64,000 nt of DNA. Origin: Synechococcus sp. ATX 2A4. GTDB taxonomy: Bacteria > Cyanobacteriota > Cyanobacteriia > PCC-6307 > Cyanobiaceae. The DNA lies in assembly GCF_024346375.1 (NCBI RefSeq), contig NZ_JAGQCV010000013.1:1-64000 (forward strand), read 5' to 3'. Under the pieces are notes generated by a model that was not told where the DNA came from, made no database searches, and saw nothing but the letters and a program-made list of their open reading frames with translations. The position numbers were made by a program, and so were the translations under genes. Positions 51,795 to 63,301 of this stretch are shown here, one piece after another. Within the stretch, counting starts at the first letter, position 1. Each line of letters begins with the position of its first letter.

Positions 51795-52899
51795 GGGTGG
51801 GGGTTGGCGGGCGTTGGGTGTTGAACGGAACTGCGCGGTCTGCCGTTAGAGCCTTTGCCAGGAACCTGAACCGAGCACTGGCAATCAACGCCTGCAGGGC
51901 CGCGCCTGGGACCTGAGCATCTCCCCAATGCAACGCCCTCTGGGGGCTTTGGCGTGATTAAACCGGAATCCGCATGCAAGATGTCTCGACCAGGGTCCCT
52001 GCCAGCAGGAGGCGTCCTTCCCGGCCAGCGCCATGACGCATCTCCGTTGTGGCGTCCGCCTGAACCTTTCCAGCATGATTTTCGCTGTTGTCGCCAGCAA
52101 CGGCTGTCTGGCACGGCGTTGAACGGGATTGCTGGGCCACAGTATTTCCGGTCATTGTTGACTTGTATGGCGCCTGCTAGAGGTGTGTCTCAAGCAGTGA
52201 TCGCTGAAATTGCCGTCATCCAAGGAAGCTGATCCGTGGGCCACTCGGGTGAGGAAGAACCTCCAGGCGCTTGCCGGGGGGTGCTCCCAACCCTGGAGGC
52301 ACTGCACGACATTCAGCGATGTCACCAAGGAAGATCCCTGGCAGGAAGACAACAGCGGCATCGGCGCATGGCCCGCCTCCTAGCCCCCATGGGCGCTGGC
52401 CCCGCCTCCGAAGCGATCAGGCGCGTCGCGGGTTGTACGTGGGAGCCGTTCCCTGATCTCTGGGGCCGCCGGATCTGCCGCGACTGGTGCAACGGGATCA
52501 GAGACGAGTGGGCCCAGGGCTATGTCGCTGCCGATGCTGCTGAGTGCTGTGAAATCCAGCAGCCCCTTGAGGATGGGGAGATGACCCGCGCTGACCAGCG
52601 ATGACCCGCGCTCCCTTGTGCTCACGTGGGCCCGAGACCAACTTCCCCATCTGGAGCCCAACCGCCAGCAGATCAGCGCCTTGTTCGCTGCAGATCTGCA
52701 TCATCCCATCGGCAAGTGCCATGACCATCTGACCCAATTCATCATGTCTCCATCTGATTTGTTGACCAATCAGCCGGAACCGTGGCTAGTCATGGAAGGG
52801 GTGTGGTGATGGCGCGGCGCAGGAAGCCGGATTCGGCTGCTGCGATGCAACGCTCCATTTCGGCCCCTTCATGACGCTCGTTTTCAGGAAAGCCATCCA
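51795..52899. other. About 1.1 kb without a firm gene
   Basis: Several open frames exist, none convincing. The best is 52236-52604 (plus strand), whose end (RRICRDWCNGIRDEWAQGYV) looks somewhat protein-like; it could be a remnant. The phrase GATGACCCGCGCT occurs twice near 52578-52615. The region after 52800 carries the promoter of the small membrane protein gene. Confidence 0.45.
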
Positions 52900-53091
52900 A
52901 TGACGCTGATCTCACTGATCATTACACTGATTGTTGTTGGAGTGCTGTTGTGGCTTGTCAACAACTACATCCCGATGGATAGCAAAATCAAGAATATCCT
53001 CAATATTGTTGTTGTCATCGCTGTTGTCATCTGGCTGCTTAATTTGCTGGGCCTGACGGACAACCTGCGGGGCATCCGCGTCGGGAGTTAG
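52900..53091 (+). CDS. Small two-helix membrane protein (Thivi_2564-like)
   Basis: A 63-aa product from ATG 52900. Two hydrophobic segments (LISLIITLIVVGVLLWLVNN and ILNIVVVIAVVIWLLNLLGL) flank the short polar stretch YIPMDSKIKN. This pattern is shared by a widespread family of small bacterial membrane proteins of unknown role. AT-richer codon use than neighbours is partly due to Ile and Val content. Confidence 0.8.
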   Translation: MTLISLIITLIVVGVLLWLVNNYIPMDSKIKNILNIVVVIAVVIWLLNLLGLTDNLRGIRVGS

Positions 53092-53215
53092 GGGTTGAAT
53101 GCGTGCCTGAGCCAGCGGGTGATCGGAGGCATCGGTGTGGCTGGCACTCTGCTTCAATCGTTGACCACCGTTTTGGCGGTGTCCGCAGGCACGCGCAACA
53201 CAGCAGAATCGGTTC

Positions 53216-53899
53216 ATGGACCTGCATGCCGATCTGAGCCAGCGCGTGGTGGTCGACACCAACGCCCTCCCCTGGAGCCCCTCACCGATGCCAGGGGTGG
53301 AGCGGCGCCTGCTCGACCGCCAGGGCGACGAAGTGGCGCGGGCCACCTCCTTGGTGCGTTATGCGCCGGGCAGTCACTTTGCGCCGCACAGCCATGGGGG
53401 CGGCGAGGAATTCCTGGTGCTGGACGGCATCTTTTCTGATGGGCAGGGTGATTACCCCGCCGGCAGCTACCTGCGCAACCCGGTGGGTTCCAGCCACGCT
53501 CCGTTCAGCGCAGCCGGTTGCACGATCCTGGTGAAGCTGCAGCAGATGCACCCGGCCGATCAGCAGCGCGTCTGCATCGACACAGGCAGCGCCCATTGGC
53601 GGCCTGGTCTGGTGAGTGGGCTGCAGGTGCTGCCATTGCATGGTTTTGGCTCGGAGCATGTGGCGCTGGTGCGTTGGGCGCCCGGCACAGTGTTTCCACT
53701 GCACGGCCACCCCGGTGGGGAGGAAATCTTCGTGCTGGAGGGGGTGTTCCAGGATGAGCACGGCACCTATCGCGCCGGCAGCTGGTTGCGCCATGCCCCC
53801 GGCAGTGTGCACAGGCCCTGGAGTGAGGCCGGCTGCACGATCTGGGTGAAGACCGGTCATCTGCCGGCCACCGTCGGGCCCGATGGCGCCCTGGCGTGA
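53216..53899 (+). CDS. Double cupin (ChrR-like) protein
   Basis: A 227-aa protein made of two similar cupin domains. The first has LVRYAPGSHFAPHSHGGGEEFLVLDGIFSD, the second LVRWAPGTVFPLHGHPGGEEIFVLEGVFQD. Both keep the metal-binding H-x-H-x(3,4)-E pattern and a later SYLRNP/SWLRHAPGS-H block. This is like the cupin part of anti-sigma factor ChrR but without the zinc-binding N-terminus, so it is probably a metal-dependent enzyme or sensor. Confidence 0.87.
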   Translation: MDLHADLSQRVVVDTNALPWSPSPMPGVERRLLDRQGDEVARATSLVRYAPGSHFAPHSHGGGEEFLVLDGIFSDGQGDYPAGSYLRNPVGSSHAPFSAAGCTILVKLQQMHPADQQRVCIDTGSAHWRPGLVSGLQVLPLHGFGSEHVALVRWAPGTVFPLHGHPGGEEIFVLEGVFQDEHGTYRAGSWLRHAPGSVHRPWSEAGCTIWVKTGHLPATVGPDGALA

Positions 53900-54006
53900 G
53901 CCCCAACCTCAGTGGCGGCGTCAGCCACAGGTTTGCTGCAGCACCCACGCTTCCATGCCCGCCTTGCAGGCTGTGCCTAGCGTGAAGAAGTTTCCGCCAG
54001 GTGGCC

Positions 54007-54408
54007 ATGGCTGTGGTGAACCGATGTGCGGTAGGGGTCTACCCCAGTGAGCAACTGTTGGATTGGGCCCGGCGACTGGAGCTGGAGGTGGATGCGGCCG
54101 GAGCCCGGGAGCCCTGCCTTTACCTGATCCCCGACTACGACACCCAGGAGGAGGCGGAAGACATCCTCTCGGAGGTGTACGAGGCGATCTTCGAAGCCGA
54201 GCTTGATTACTGGCACCGCGACATCGGCGCCTGGCCGGCAGAACGCACCTACCCCGTGTTCCGCAAGTGGTTTGATGTGCGCTTTTATCCGCTGATCCAG
54301 GATCTGGTGGGCGAAGAGATCACCGCCACCGAACTGGATGAGGAGTTCGTTGGCAACATCACCACAACATTAGAGGCAATGGCGAAGGTGCCTGGAGTGG
54401 CAGACTGA
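54007..54408 (+). CDS. Conserved hypothetical protein
   Basis: A 133-aa acidic protein from ATG 54007 (GTG 54001 is possible). Conserved-looking blocks are LYLIPDYDTQEEAEDILSEV, YEAIFEAELDYWHRDIGAWP, and RTYPVFRKWFDVRFYPLIQDL. I recognise the pattern of a small family in cyanobacteria and proteobacteria, but no function. It is soluble and probably all-helical. Confidence 0.75.
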   Translation: MAVVNRCAVGVYPSEQLLDWARRLELEVDAAGAREPCLYLIPDYDTQEEAEDILSEVYEAIFEAELDYWHRDIGAWPAERTYPVFRKWFDVRFYPLIQDLVGEEITATELDEEFVGNITTTLEAMAKVPGVAD

Positions 54409-54421
54409 GGGTGAATACCGG

Positions 54422-54463
54422 TGTGTTGCGGCTGATGTGTTGCGGCTGATGTGTTGCGGCTGA
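54422..54463 (+). repeat. Three perfect copies of a 14-bp unit
   Basis: TGTGTTGCGGCTGA is repeated three times in exact tandem, starting 14 bp after the upstream stop codon. Confidence 0.9.
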
Positions 54464-54789
54464 TGATGGACTGTTCGCATGCTGCCTTTTCAATGGGCTT
54501 CTGATGCGTTCGCATGTCGCTGGCGGCAATGCTTCTTGATGATGGCCAGAGACTTGTTCTTTCGACTATCTGGGCGCTGGTTCTACGGTCTGTCTCAAGC
54601 GGGCGAAGCTCTGCCATCGAATCTGAGCCAGCGAATGTCAGCACGACCGATCGTGATCGCTCGACTGCCGCCAAATCGGCCGTACCGCCAGCCCTGAACG
54701 GAAGCAAGCGTTCTATGGGCAGCAAAAGTTGTTGAAGTGGCTGATGCATCCCGTAGATATTGCGAGCCTTCAGGCCGAAACGGGAACGT

Positions 54790-54915
54790 TACGCACCCAA
54801 ACCACACAGCCATATCCACAGCGCCATATCCAGGATGCCGTATCAAGGCAGCCGTATCAAGGCAGCCATACCCAGGCAGCCGTATCAAGGCAGCCGTAGC
54901 CAGGCAGGCATGCCA
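54790..54915 (+). repeat. Degenerate tandem repeat, GGCAGCCGTATCAA units
   Basis: About seven copies of a 14-15-bp unit (aGGCAGCCGTATCA; earlier copies CGCCATATCCA) occur in tandem, upstream of the CNNM/CorC-type gene. Confidence 0.8.
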
Positions 54916-54990
54916 GATCAGCCACACCCCTGCAGGCATTGCCAGGACCATATCTGTAGAATCAACAAATCATGAGCCATTGATCCCTGC

Positions 54991-56280
<1,290 letters not shown>

Positions 56281-56289
56281 CGTGCCCGC

Positions 56290-57948
56290 TCAGTCCTGCG
56301 GCTGCAGGCCCTTGAGGTCGTCAACGATCAGCACCGCAGCCCGTTCGGCGGCATCGAGGAAGGGCAGCAAGGTGCGCTGGGCGCCCAGGAATTCCAGCCG
56401 GGCCACTTCCGCATCATTGTGAGCGGTGGCCACGAAGTGGCCACGGAAGCCCGCGGATTGCAGGCCGTGGCTGATGGCGGCATTGGCCTTCACCGATGGC
56501 AACGTGCTCACCACCACCGTGGTGGGCGAGAGCGGCAACGAGGCGGTGAACTCCGGGTCTTCCGAATCGCCATACTGCACCGCCATGCCTCTGGCGGCCG
56601 CCTGGCGCAGGGCCTGGGGATCGAAATCAATGCCGAGCAGCGAAAGGTTGTGCGGCAACAGTTGGCGGTGAATCGCACTGCCGAACCGGCCGAGGCCCAG
56701 CAGGATGACATCCACCTGGGCCGGCCGGGCGGAGCTGTCGGCAATCTCGCTGTAGGGATTGGCCCGTTCGAACACCCGTAGCGGTTGCTGCAACCACTGG
56801 TACAGGCGATCGGAGCCCAGGATCATGTAAGTGGAGAGGCCGATCGTGATCACGCCCACCAGGGTGATCAGGCTCACGTCGGCTTCTGCCAGCTGGCCGA
56901 GTTTCAACCCCAGCGCCGCCAGAATCAGGGAGAACTCCGAGATCTGGGCCACGGTGAGACCCGCCAGCAAGCCGGTGCGGCGCCGGTAGCCCATCACCCC
57001 CATGATCGCCACCACGATCAGCGGGTTGCCCACAAGCACAAACACCGACAACACCAGGGCCGGCCAGAGCTGCAGGCCCGCCGCCGACAGATTGAGGCCT
57101 GAGCCCAGATCAATGAAGAAGAACAGCAGCAGGAAATCACGCAGCCCGGTGAGTCGTGAGGCAATCGCTTCGCGGTAGGAGGTGGAGGCAATCGATACTC
57201 CGCCCAGAAACGCGCCCACCTCCTTGCTGAAGTCGACCGAATCCGCCAGTGCCGCCAGCCCCACCGCCCAGGCCACCGCAAACAGCACCAGCAGCTCCTG
57301 GTTCTGCGCCAGTCGCCCCAGCAGCGGCGGCATCACCCAGCGCATCGTGGCGGCTGTGCCCAACACGAACACACTGCCCACCAGCACCAACCGCAGCGCC
57401 GGCGCCGCCATGCCACCGCTGGCATCCGCCTTGAACGCGGTGAGCAGGATCATCGCCAGAATCACGGCGATGTCCTGCACCACCAGAAACCCCACCGCAA
57501 TGCGGCCATGCAGGGAATCGATCTCCCGCTTGTCGGAGAGCAGCTTCACGATGATGATCGTGCTGGAGAAGGTGAGGCAGACGGCGATATACATCGCCTT
57601 CACCGGCGTGAATCCCAACGCCAGCGTGAGCAGAAAACCGAAGAGCGAGGTGAACACAATCTGACCCAGGCCAGTGGCCAAGGCCACCGGACCCACCGAG
57701 CGGATCAAACCCACATCCAGCTTGAGCCCCACCAGGAACAGCAGCACCGCAATGCCGATGCTGGAGAGCAACTTCAATTCACTGCCACCTGAGGCCCAGC
57801 CCAACAGCGCTGGCCCCACAAGAATGCCGGTGAGGATGTAGCCGATGATCAGCGGCTGGCGCAGTTTCTGCGCCGCGATGCCGATCACCCCCGCGAGGAT
57901 CAAGATGGCGGCCAGCTCATGAAACACGGTGCTGAAGGTCATCGCCAT
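56290..57948 (-). CDS. CPA2-type cation:proton antiporter with TrkA-N domain
   Basis: A 552-aa product from ATG 57948 (MAMTFSTVFHELAAILILAG); the frame is open far upstream, but that part is antisense to the ATPase gene. About 12 membrane segments include LIIGYILTGILVGPALLG, GIAVLLFLVGLKLD, TFSSTIIIVKLL and VVQDIAVILAMILL (the Asp transport site). The cytoplasmic NAD-binding TrkA-N domain contains VDVILLGLGRFGSAIHRQLL. It is KefB/NapA-like and probably a K+ or Na+/H+ antiporter. Convergent with the CNNM gene by 9 bp. Confidence 0.9.
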   Translation of the reverse strand: MAMTFSTVFHELAAILILAGVIGIAAQKLRQPLIIGYILTGILVGPALLGWASGGSELKLLSSIGIAVLLFLVGLKLDVGLIRSVGPVALATGLGQIVFTSLFGFLLTLALGFTPVKAMYIAVCLTFSSTIIIVKLLSDKREIDSLHGRIAVGFLVVQDIAVILAMILLTAFKADASGGMAAPALRLVLVGSVFVLGTAATMRWVMPPLLGRLAQNQELLVLFAVAWAVGLAALADSVDFSKEVGAFLGGVSIASTSYREAIASRLTGLRDFLLLFFFIDLGSGLNLSAAGLQLWPALVLSVFVLVGNPLIVVAIMGVMGYRRRTGLLAGLTVAQISEFSLILAALGLKLGQLAEADVSLITLVGVITIGLSTYMILGSDRLYQWLQQPLRVFERANPYSEIADSSARPAQVDVILLGLGRFGSAIHRQLLPHNLSLLGIDFDPQALRQAAARGMAVQYGDSEDPEFTASLPLSPTTVVVSTLPSVKANAAISHGLQSAGFRGHFVATAHNDAEVARLEFLGAQRTLLPFLDAAERAAVLIVDDLKGLQPQD

Positions 57949-58108
57949 CCGTTCAGGTCTGCAGAAGCAACGGCCTTGCACCACACCGACGGTGTCGGGC
58001 AGAAGGCTGACGCCGCCGTCACCCAAACCTATGGTTCGCAAGTGCGTGGCCTGAGGCGGAGGCAGTACGAAGGACACGCTTCGCCATGCCCAACCTCGCC
58101 CCGCTGCC

Positions 58109-60883
58109 ATGCCGCTTTTGACTGTTCCTGCCCACGCCCTGACCACCGAGCAGGTGGAGAGCGAGCTGGGGAGCGACGGCAGCACTGGCCTGCCTGAAGC
58201 GGAAGCCCAACGCCGGCTGCTGGCCCATGGGCCCAACCGCCTCACCGACCGGGGCGGCACGCCCGGCTGGTGGAAGTTCCTGCTCCAGTTCAACAATCCC
58301 CTGCTGATCACCCTGCTGGTGGTGGGGGCGATCAAGGCGTTGCTGGGGCACCCCCGCGATGCATTGGTGATCTGGAGCGTCACGGTGATCAATGCGGTGA
58401 TCGGCTTCGTGCAGGAGAGCAAGGCCGAGAACGCCATCGCGGCCCTGGCCCAGTCGGTGCGCACCGAGGTGGAGGTGGTGCGGGGCGGAACGCCTCAGCG
58501 GTTGGCGTCAGAGCAGTTGGTGCCGGGGGATCTGGTGCTGCTGGAGGCCGGGGCGCGGGTGCCGGCCGATCTGCGCCTGTTGGCCGGCCGCCACCTGCAG
58601 CTGGATGAATCGGCGCTCACGGGGGAGTCGGTGGCGGTGAGCAAGGGCACCAAGGCGGTGGAGGTCTCGGCGCTGCTGGCGGAGCGGATCGGCATGGCCT
58701 ATGCCGGCAGTTTCGTCACCGCTGGTCAGGGCAAGGGCCTGGTGGTGGCCACCGGCGATGCCACCGAAGTGGGCCGCATTTCCACCTCCCTGCAGGACCA
58801 GGTGGATCTGACCACCCCTTTGACCCGCAAGTTCAGCCGTTTCAGCCGCACCCTGCTGAAGGTAATCCTGCTGCTGGCGGGCCTCACCTTTCTGGTGGGG
58901 CTGGCGCGCGGCCGCGGTGCCGAGGAGATGTTCGACGGGGCCGTGGCCCTGGCGGTGGGGGCGATCCCGGAAGAGCTGCCCGCGATCGTGACCATCACCC
59001 TGGCCATCGGCGTGAACCGCATGGCCAGGCGGCGGGCGATCATCCGCAAGCTGCCGGCGGTGGAAACCCTCGGCAGCACCACGGTGATCTGCACCGACAA
59101 GACCGGCACCCTCACCCAGAACCGGATGACGGTGCAGCACCTCTATGGCGGCGGTGTGCTGGTGGCGATCGAAGATCTCTGGCCCGCCAACCGCCGGGCA
59201 ACCGCCAATGGCGGCGCCGAGCAGCCCAACGTGGCCCTGCAGGAAACCGTGCTGGCCGGCCTGCTCTGCAACGACGCCCGTCCCGGCAAGCGGGAAGGCC
59301 TGGTGGGGGATCCCACCGAGACGGCCCTGCTGGTGGCGGCCCGTTCGGTGGGCCTGGACCGCCAGAACGCTCTTGATCGCCATCCGCGCCGTGATGCGAT
59401 CCCCTTTGCTTCAGAGCAGCAGTACATGGCCACCCTGCATGGCAGCGCGCGCATCTTGATCAAGGGGTCGGTGGAAGCGGTGCTGCAGCGCTGCAGCCGC
59501 CAGCTCGATGCCGGCGGGCAGCCGGAGCCGCTGCAACGGGAGGCGATCGAGGCGGCGGTGGCGGTGATGGCGCGGCGCGGGGAGCGGGTGCTGGCCTTCG
59601 CCATCGGCCAGGCCGATCCCGCCACGCACCAGCTGGAACCCCACCATGTGGCCACCGACCTGGACTTCCTCGGTCTGCAGGGGATGCTCGATCCGCCCCG
59701 TCCGGAGGCCATCAGTGCCGTGGCGGCCTGTCAGGCCGCAGGCATCCAGGTGAAGATGATCACCGGCGATCACGTGGAAACCGCCCGGGCGATTGCCCGC
59801 CAGATCGGCATCGGACGACCCTTCCGCCCTTCCGGTGCGGCGAAACAGGCAGATGCCGCCACTGAGCAGGCAGATGCCACCGCTGAACAGACAGACGCCA
59901 CTGCCGAGAGGATGGAGGTGGCGGCGATTGATGGGCGCGAGCTGGCGGCCTTGACACCGGATGCCATCGCTGAACTCATGGACCGGATCGATGTGTTCGC
60001 CCGGGTGGCACCCGACCAGAAACTCGCCCTGGTGCAGGCCCTGCAGGCCAACGGCGAGGTGGTGGCCATGACCGGCGATGGCGTCAACGATGCCCCGGCG
60101 CTCAAGCAGGCCGACATCGGCATCGCCATGGGGAAAGGGGGCACCGAAGTGGCGCGCCAGGCCGCCGACATGCTGCTCACCGATGACAACTTCGCCACGA
60201 TCGAGGCGGCGGTGGAGGAAGGCCGCACGGTGTACCTCAACCTGCGCAAGACCCTGGCCTTCGTGCTGCCGGTGAATGGCGGTGCGTCAATGACGATCCT
60301 GCTCGGCGCTGTGCTCGGCACCCCGCTGCCTGTCACCGCCCTGCAGGTGCTCTGGCTCAACATGATCTGCTCGCTCACGATGTCGATCGCGCTCGCCTTC
60401 GAGCCGATCGCCCCGGCGTTGATGCAGCAGGAGCCCAGATCCCCCGACCAGCCCCTGCTCACCGCCGGCCTGATCCGGCGGTTGCTGGTGGTGTCGCTGT
60501 TCAACTGGGCGGTAATCTTCGGCCTGTTCCTCTGGAGCCTGGAGCGCTACGGGGATCTGGCCCTGGCGCGCACGATGGCGGTGCAGGGCCTGGTGCTGGC
60601 CCACCTGGTGTATCTGGCCAGCATCAGCCAGCTGCGCCGCGCCCTGTTCTCCCTGCCGCGCCTGGGCTGGCGGGCGCTCACCGCTGTGCCGGCCGTGCCG
60701 CTGGGCATGGCCGGGACCCTGGCGGTGCAATGGATCTTCAGCCAGACGGCGCTCATGAACCGCCTGATCGGCACCGCCCCGCTCAACCTCGAGCAGCTGG
60801 CCCTGTGCGCGTTGCCGATGCTGCTGATGCTGCCGGTGGCCTGGCTGGGCGAGCAGCTGGATCCCACCGACGGACGGCCATGA
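58109..60883 (+). CDS. P-type cation ATPase (PacL/SERCA-like, P2 type)
   Basis: A 924-aa cation-pumping ATPase. It has a cation-ATPase N-domain at the start (LTTEQVESELGSDGSTGLPE), the TGES loop (ALTGESVAVSKG), the membrane site PEELPAIVTITLAIG, the phosphorylation site CTDKTGTLTQNRM and the hinge GDGVNDAPALKQADIGIAMG. Unusual is an insertion at about residues 577-600, just after the TGDHVETARAIARQIGIGRP segment, formed by three 7-residue repeats (QADAATE, QADATAE, QTDATAE; 59847-59909). Substrate is probably Ca2+ or Na+. The start lies 160 bp from the divergent antiporter gene. Confidence 0.93.
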   Translation: MPLLTVPAHALTTEQVESELGSDGSTGLPEAEAQRRLLAHGPNRLTDRGGTPGWWKFLLQFNNPLLITLLVVGAIKALLGHPRDALVIWSVTVINAVIGFVQESKAENAIAALAQSVRTEVEVVRGGTPQRLASEQLVPGDLVLLEAGARVPADLRLLAGRHLQLDESALTGESVAVSKGTKAVEVSALLAERIGMAYAGSFVTAGQGKGLVVATGDATEVGRISTSLQDQVDLTTPLTRKFSRFSRTLLKVILLLAGLTFLVGLARGRGAEEMFDGAVALAVGAIPEELPAIVTITLAIGVNRMARRRAIIRKLPAVETLGSTTVICTDKTGTLTQNRMTVQHLYGGGVLVAIEDLWPANRRATANGGAEQPNVALQETVLAGLLCNDARPGKREGLVGDPTETALLVAARSVGLDRQNALDRHPRRDAIPFASEQQYMATLHGSARILIKGSVEAVLQRCSRQLDAGGQPEPLQREAIEAAVAVMARRGERVLAFAIGQADPATHQLEPHHVATDLDFLGLQGMLDPPRPEAISAVAACQAAGIQVKMITGDHVETARAIARQIGIGRPFRPSGAAKQADAATEQADATAEQTDATAERMEVAAIDGRELAALTPDAIAELMDRIDVFARVAPDQKLALVQALQANGEVVAMTGDGVNDAPALKQADIGIAMGKGGTEVARQAADMLLTDDNFATIEAAVEEGRTVYLNLRKTLAFVLPVNGGASMTILLGAVLGTPLPVTALQVLWLNMICSLTMSIALAFEPIAPALMQQEPRSPDQPLLTAGLIRRLLVVSLFNWAVIFGLFLWSLERYGDLALARTMAVQGLVLAHLVYLASISQLRRALFSLPRLGWRALTAVPAVPLGMAGTLAVQWIFSQTALMNRLIGTAPLNLEQLALCALPMLLMLPVAWLGEQLDPTDGRP

Positions 60884-61665
60884 CCGACACCCCCTCCCTA
60901 CCGCTGCCCCTCGGCTTCCGGGATGTGGATGCCACGGCACCCGAGCAGTGCGTGCGCTGCCTCGACTGCCTGCACCAGCTGCCGGCCGGCCGTGCCTACA
61001 AGGCCCGCGCCCTCGCCGCGCTGCAGCTCGTGGCTGGATGTACTGCCCTCGATGTGGCCTGCGGCCTCGGCGACGATGTGGCCCAGATGGTGGCTGCCGG
61101 CGCCCGCGCCGTCGGCGCCGACCGCAGCCGCACACTGCTGACTGCCGCCGAGGCCCGCCATGCCGCCAGCTCTGCCACGTTCCACCTGGCGGATGCCAAG
61201 GCCCTGCCGTTCGCCTCCGGCAGCTTTGATGCGGTGCGCATCGACCGGGCGCTGCAGCACATCGCCCAGCCGGAGCTGGTGGTGCGCGAGATGGCCCGCG
61301 TCACCCGCCGGGGCGGGGTGGTGCTGTGCGCTGAACCTGACTGGGGCACGTTCCTGCTGGGTGGCCCCCACAGCGCGTTGGGCGAGCGCATCCAGCACGA
61401 CTGGATCCGTTCCTTCGAGAACCCCTGGATTGGCCGTGCCCTGCCGGGCCTGCTCAGCGCTGCCGGGGTGGGCGAACTGCAACGCGAGGAGGTGTGGCTG
61501 CCCACCCATGGGTTCGCGGAATCGGATCTGCTGTTCGACATTGAGGCCAATGCCCGCAAGCTCGCCGGTGCGTTCCCCGAAGCTCTGGATTGGCTCGATC
61601 ACTACCGCAGCGGCGAGGCCTATGCGGGCGTGCTGATGCTGATCAGCTGGGGGCGGAAGCATTAG
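60880..61665 (+). CDS. SAM-dependent methyltransferase
   Basis: A 261-aa class I methyltransferase from ATG 60880, overlapping the ATPase stop by 4 bp. The SAM-binding motif I is ALDVACGLGDDVAQMV, motif II VGADRSRTLLTAAE, then FHLADAKALPFASGSFDAVRIDRALQH and ARVTRRGGVVLCAEPDWGTF. This is of the UbiE/arsenite-methyltransferase-like type. The substrate is unknown. Confidence 0.85.
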   Translation: MTDTPSLPLPLGFRDVDATAPEQCVRCLDCLHQLPAGRAYKARALAALQLVAGCTALDVACGLGDDVAQMVAAGARAVGADRSRTLLTAAEARHAASSATFHLADAKALPFASGSFDAVRIDRALQHIAQPELVVREMARVTRRGGVVLCAEPDWGTFLLGGPHSALGERIQHDWIRSFENPWIGRALPGLLSAAGVGELQREEVWLPTHGFAESDLLFDIEANARKLAGAFPEALDWLDHYRSGEAYAGVLMLISWGRKH

Positions 61666-62590
61666 CAGGCAAGGCGTCCGCCGTTGGGGTTGGCGCCGGC
61701 ACAAACACATTGAGGGCGGCGGGGCACAGTTCGAACACGGCGGGGGTTCTGGTGGTCACCTCCCCGTCGGTATTGAGGCGTTTGTGGGATCGGGTGCGCA
61801 GCTCAAATGTTTTTCCTTGCCAACGGTGAATGCCAAAACGCGAGTTGCCACGGCCGGATTTCAGTGCCGGCAGCACGAAGAAGAGTTGCCACCAATGGGG
61901 AACTTCCAGGCTGTAGAGATCGAGGCGTTGATCGTCAATCGCGGCATCTTTGGCCACGGTGAGCCCACCGCCGTAGAACCGCCCGTTGCCCACGGCGATC
62001 TGCAGGGTGTGGCGATGGATGATCTGTTCCCCATCGATCTGGATCTCGGCATCGAAGCGCCGCAGCGTCAGCAGCGCCTTCACCGCCGCAATCGCATAGG
62101 CCAGAATTCCCCACCGCTGTTTCAGATCTTTGGAGAGGGCATCTGTGATCTTGATGCTCAATCCACAACTGGCCACGTTGAAGAAGTACTTGCCGTTCAC
62201 CTTGCCCAGATCAATCGATTGGCGATGGCCACCAGCCACCACGCTGCAGGCTTCGGCCACCTCCAGAGGGAGCTCCAGGGTGCGGGCCAGGTCGTTGGCT
62301 GTGCCCAGGGGCAGGAGGCCCAGGGGAAGGTTGGTTTCCAGCAACGCATCAATCGCGAGATTCACGGTGCCATCACCACCGCCGATCACAACTGCAGACA
62401 CTTGCTCCTGATGCCAGCGAATGCAATGGGAAAAGTCCTCCGAGCGCATCACCTGACCAATGATGTATCTCACCCCCAGGGAGTTGAACGCCGCCACCAC
62501 CTCGCCAAACCGTTCCAGCCCCTGCCTGGAGTGGAGGTTGATCAACAGGAGAATCGGTTTCTCCGATCTGTCTGTCACTGCGCTTTGCAT
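61643..62590 (-). CDS. Diacylglycerol/lipid kinase family protein (YegS-like)
   Basis: A 315-aa product from ATG 62590 (MQSAVTDRSEKPILLLINLH). The catalytic-domain glycine motif VIGGGDGTVNLAIDALL and LGLLPLGTANDLARTLELP are diagnostic. The second domain has DLGKVNGKYFFNVASCGLSI, IAVGNGRFYGGGLTVAKDAAIDDQRLDLY and the C-terminal LNTDGEVTTRTPAVFEL strand. It phosphorylates lipids such as diacylglycerol, and sits convergent with the methyltransferase (23-bp overlap). Confidence 0.9.
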   Translation of the reverse strand: MQSAVTDRSEKPILLLINLHSRQGLERFGEVVAAFNSLGVRYIIGQVMRSEDFSHCIRWHQEQVSAVVIGGGDGTVNLAIDALLETNLPLGLLPLGTANDLARTLELPLEVAEACSVVAGGHRQSIDLGKVNGKYFFNVASCGLSIKITDALSKDLKQRWGILAYAIAAVKALLTLRRFDAEIQIDGEQIIHRHTLQIAVGNGRFYGGGLTVAKDAAIDDQRLDLYSLEVPHWWQLFFVLPALKSGRGNSRFGIHRWQGKTFELRTRSHKRLNTDGEVTTRTPAVFELCPAALNVFVPAPTPTADALPANASAPS

Positions 62591-63301
62591 GGATCGAGCC
62601 GTTCGCTCGATGGTAGGTGGGGAAGGAGAATGGTGGGCTTTGCAGGCGATGTCACAGCTGATAACGCGGCGTAGATGTCCCGACGTGTCTATCCCTGCGT
62701 GGATATCACGGCAAGTATATCGCGGCACTGATTGAGTGGAGAGCATTGGCCAAAGGGCGAACGCTTCGCCCTCACTGAACTCTGAGCAATGACAACCCTG
62801 GACGCATAGGGGCCTTCAGATCAGCTTCGAATCACCACTGCAGTGGCCTGCCGATGTACAACTGAAAAGTAGCGTCATAGCCTCAGTGTATTGCCATTCT
62901 AGGGGAAAGCATCCAAGCAGCAACTCACAACGTCAATCGTTTGATCGATATACCCCCAATACAGCAGCCCATCACTCGGCTGTCCATCATCATGTCGCGC
63001 ATGATCAAGCTGCTCATCATCAAGCCGCGAACACTCAAGCCGCATTCACTCAAGCCACCCGCAACCAAGCTGCGCGCTATCACAGAGTGCAGGCCATCAG
63101 TGCAGGCCATACGCTTACCCCGCCAGATTCGAATGCATGCCTGCGCTTCAGATTGTCCCTGCCTTCCTCTGTTCCCAATTGTCTGATCTGTGCGCTTCGG
63201 GTCACCAAGGCTGGCGCGTGCCCAGTGCTCAGAACCTCAGCCCTGAACCCACCACCTTCTGATGCCGTCAGGGACAATGCAGGCAGGTTGACAAGGGGTC
63301 C
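62591..63301. other. Intergenic stretch with CAAGCCGC-rich repeats
   Basis: No gene is supported in about 710 bp. Between 62960 and 63080 the word (at)CAAGC(T/C)GC or CAAGCCAC recurs every 12-20 bp. In frame it produces a His/Ala/Gln-rich low-complexity peptide that I do not regard as real. The right end should carry the promoter of the Nif11-like gene. Confidence 0.45.

Larger units (their letters stand above)
54409..54990. other. Intergenic stretch with two minisatellites
   Basis: No gene is supported in these roughly 580 bp. They contain the exact 14-bp triplication at 54422 and the degenerate tract at 54790, and end with the promoter of the CNNM gene. Confidence 0.5.
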
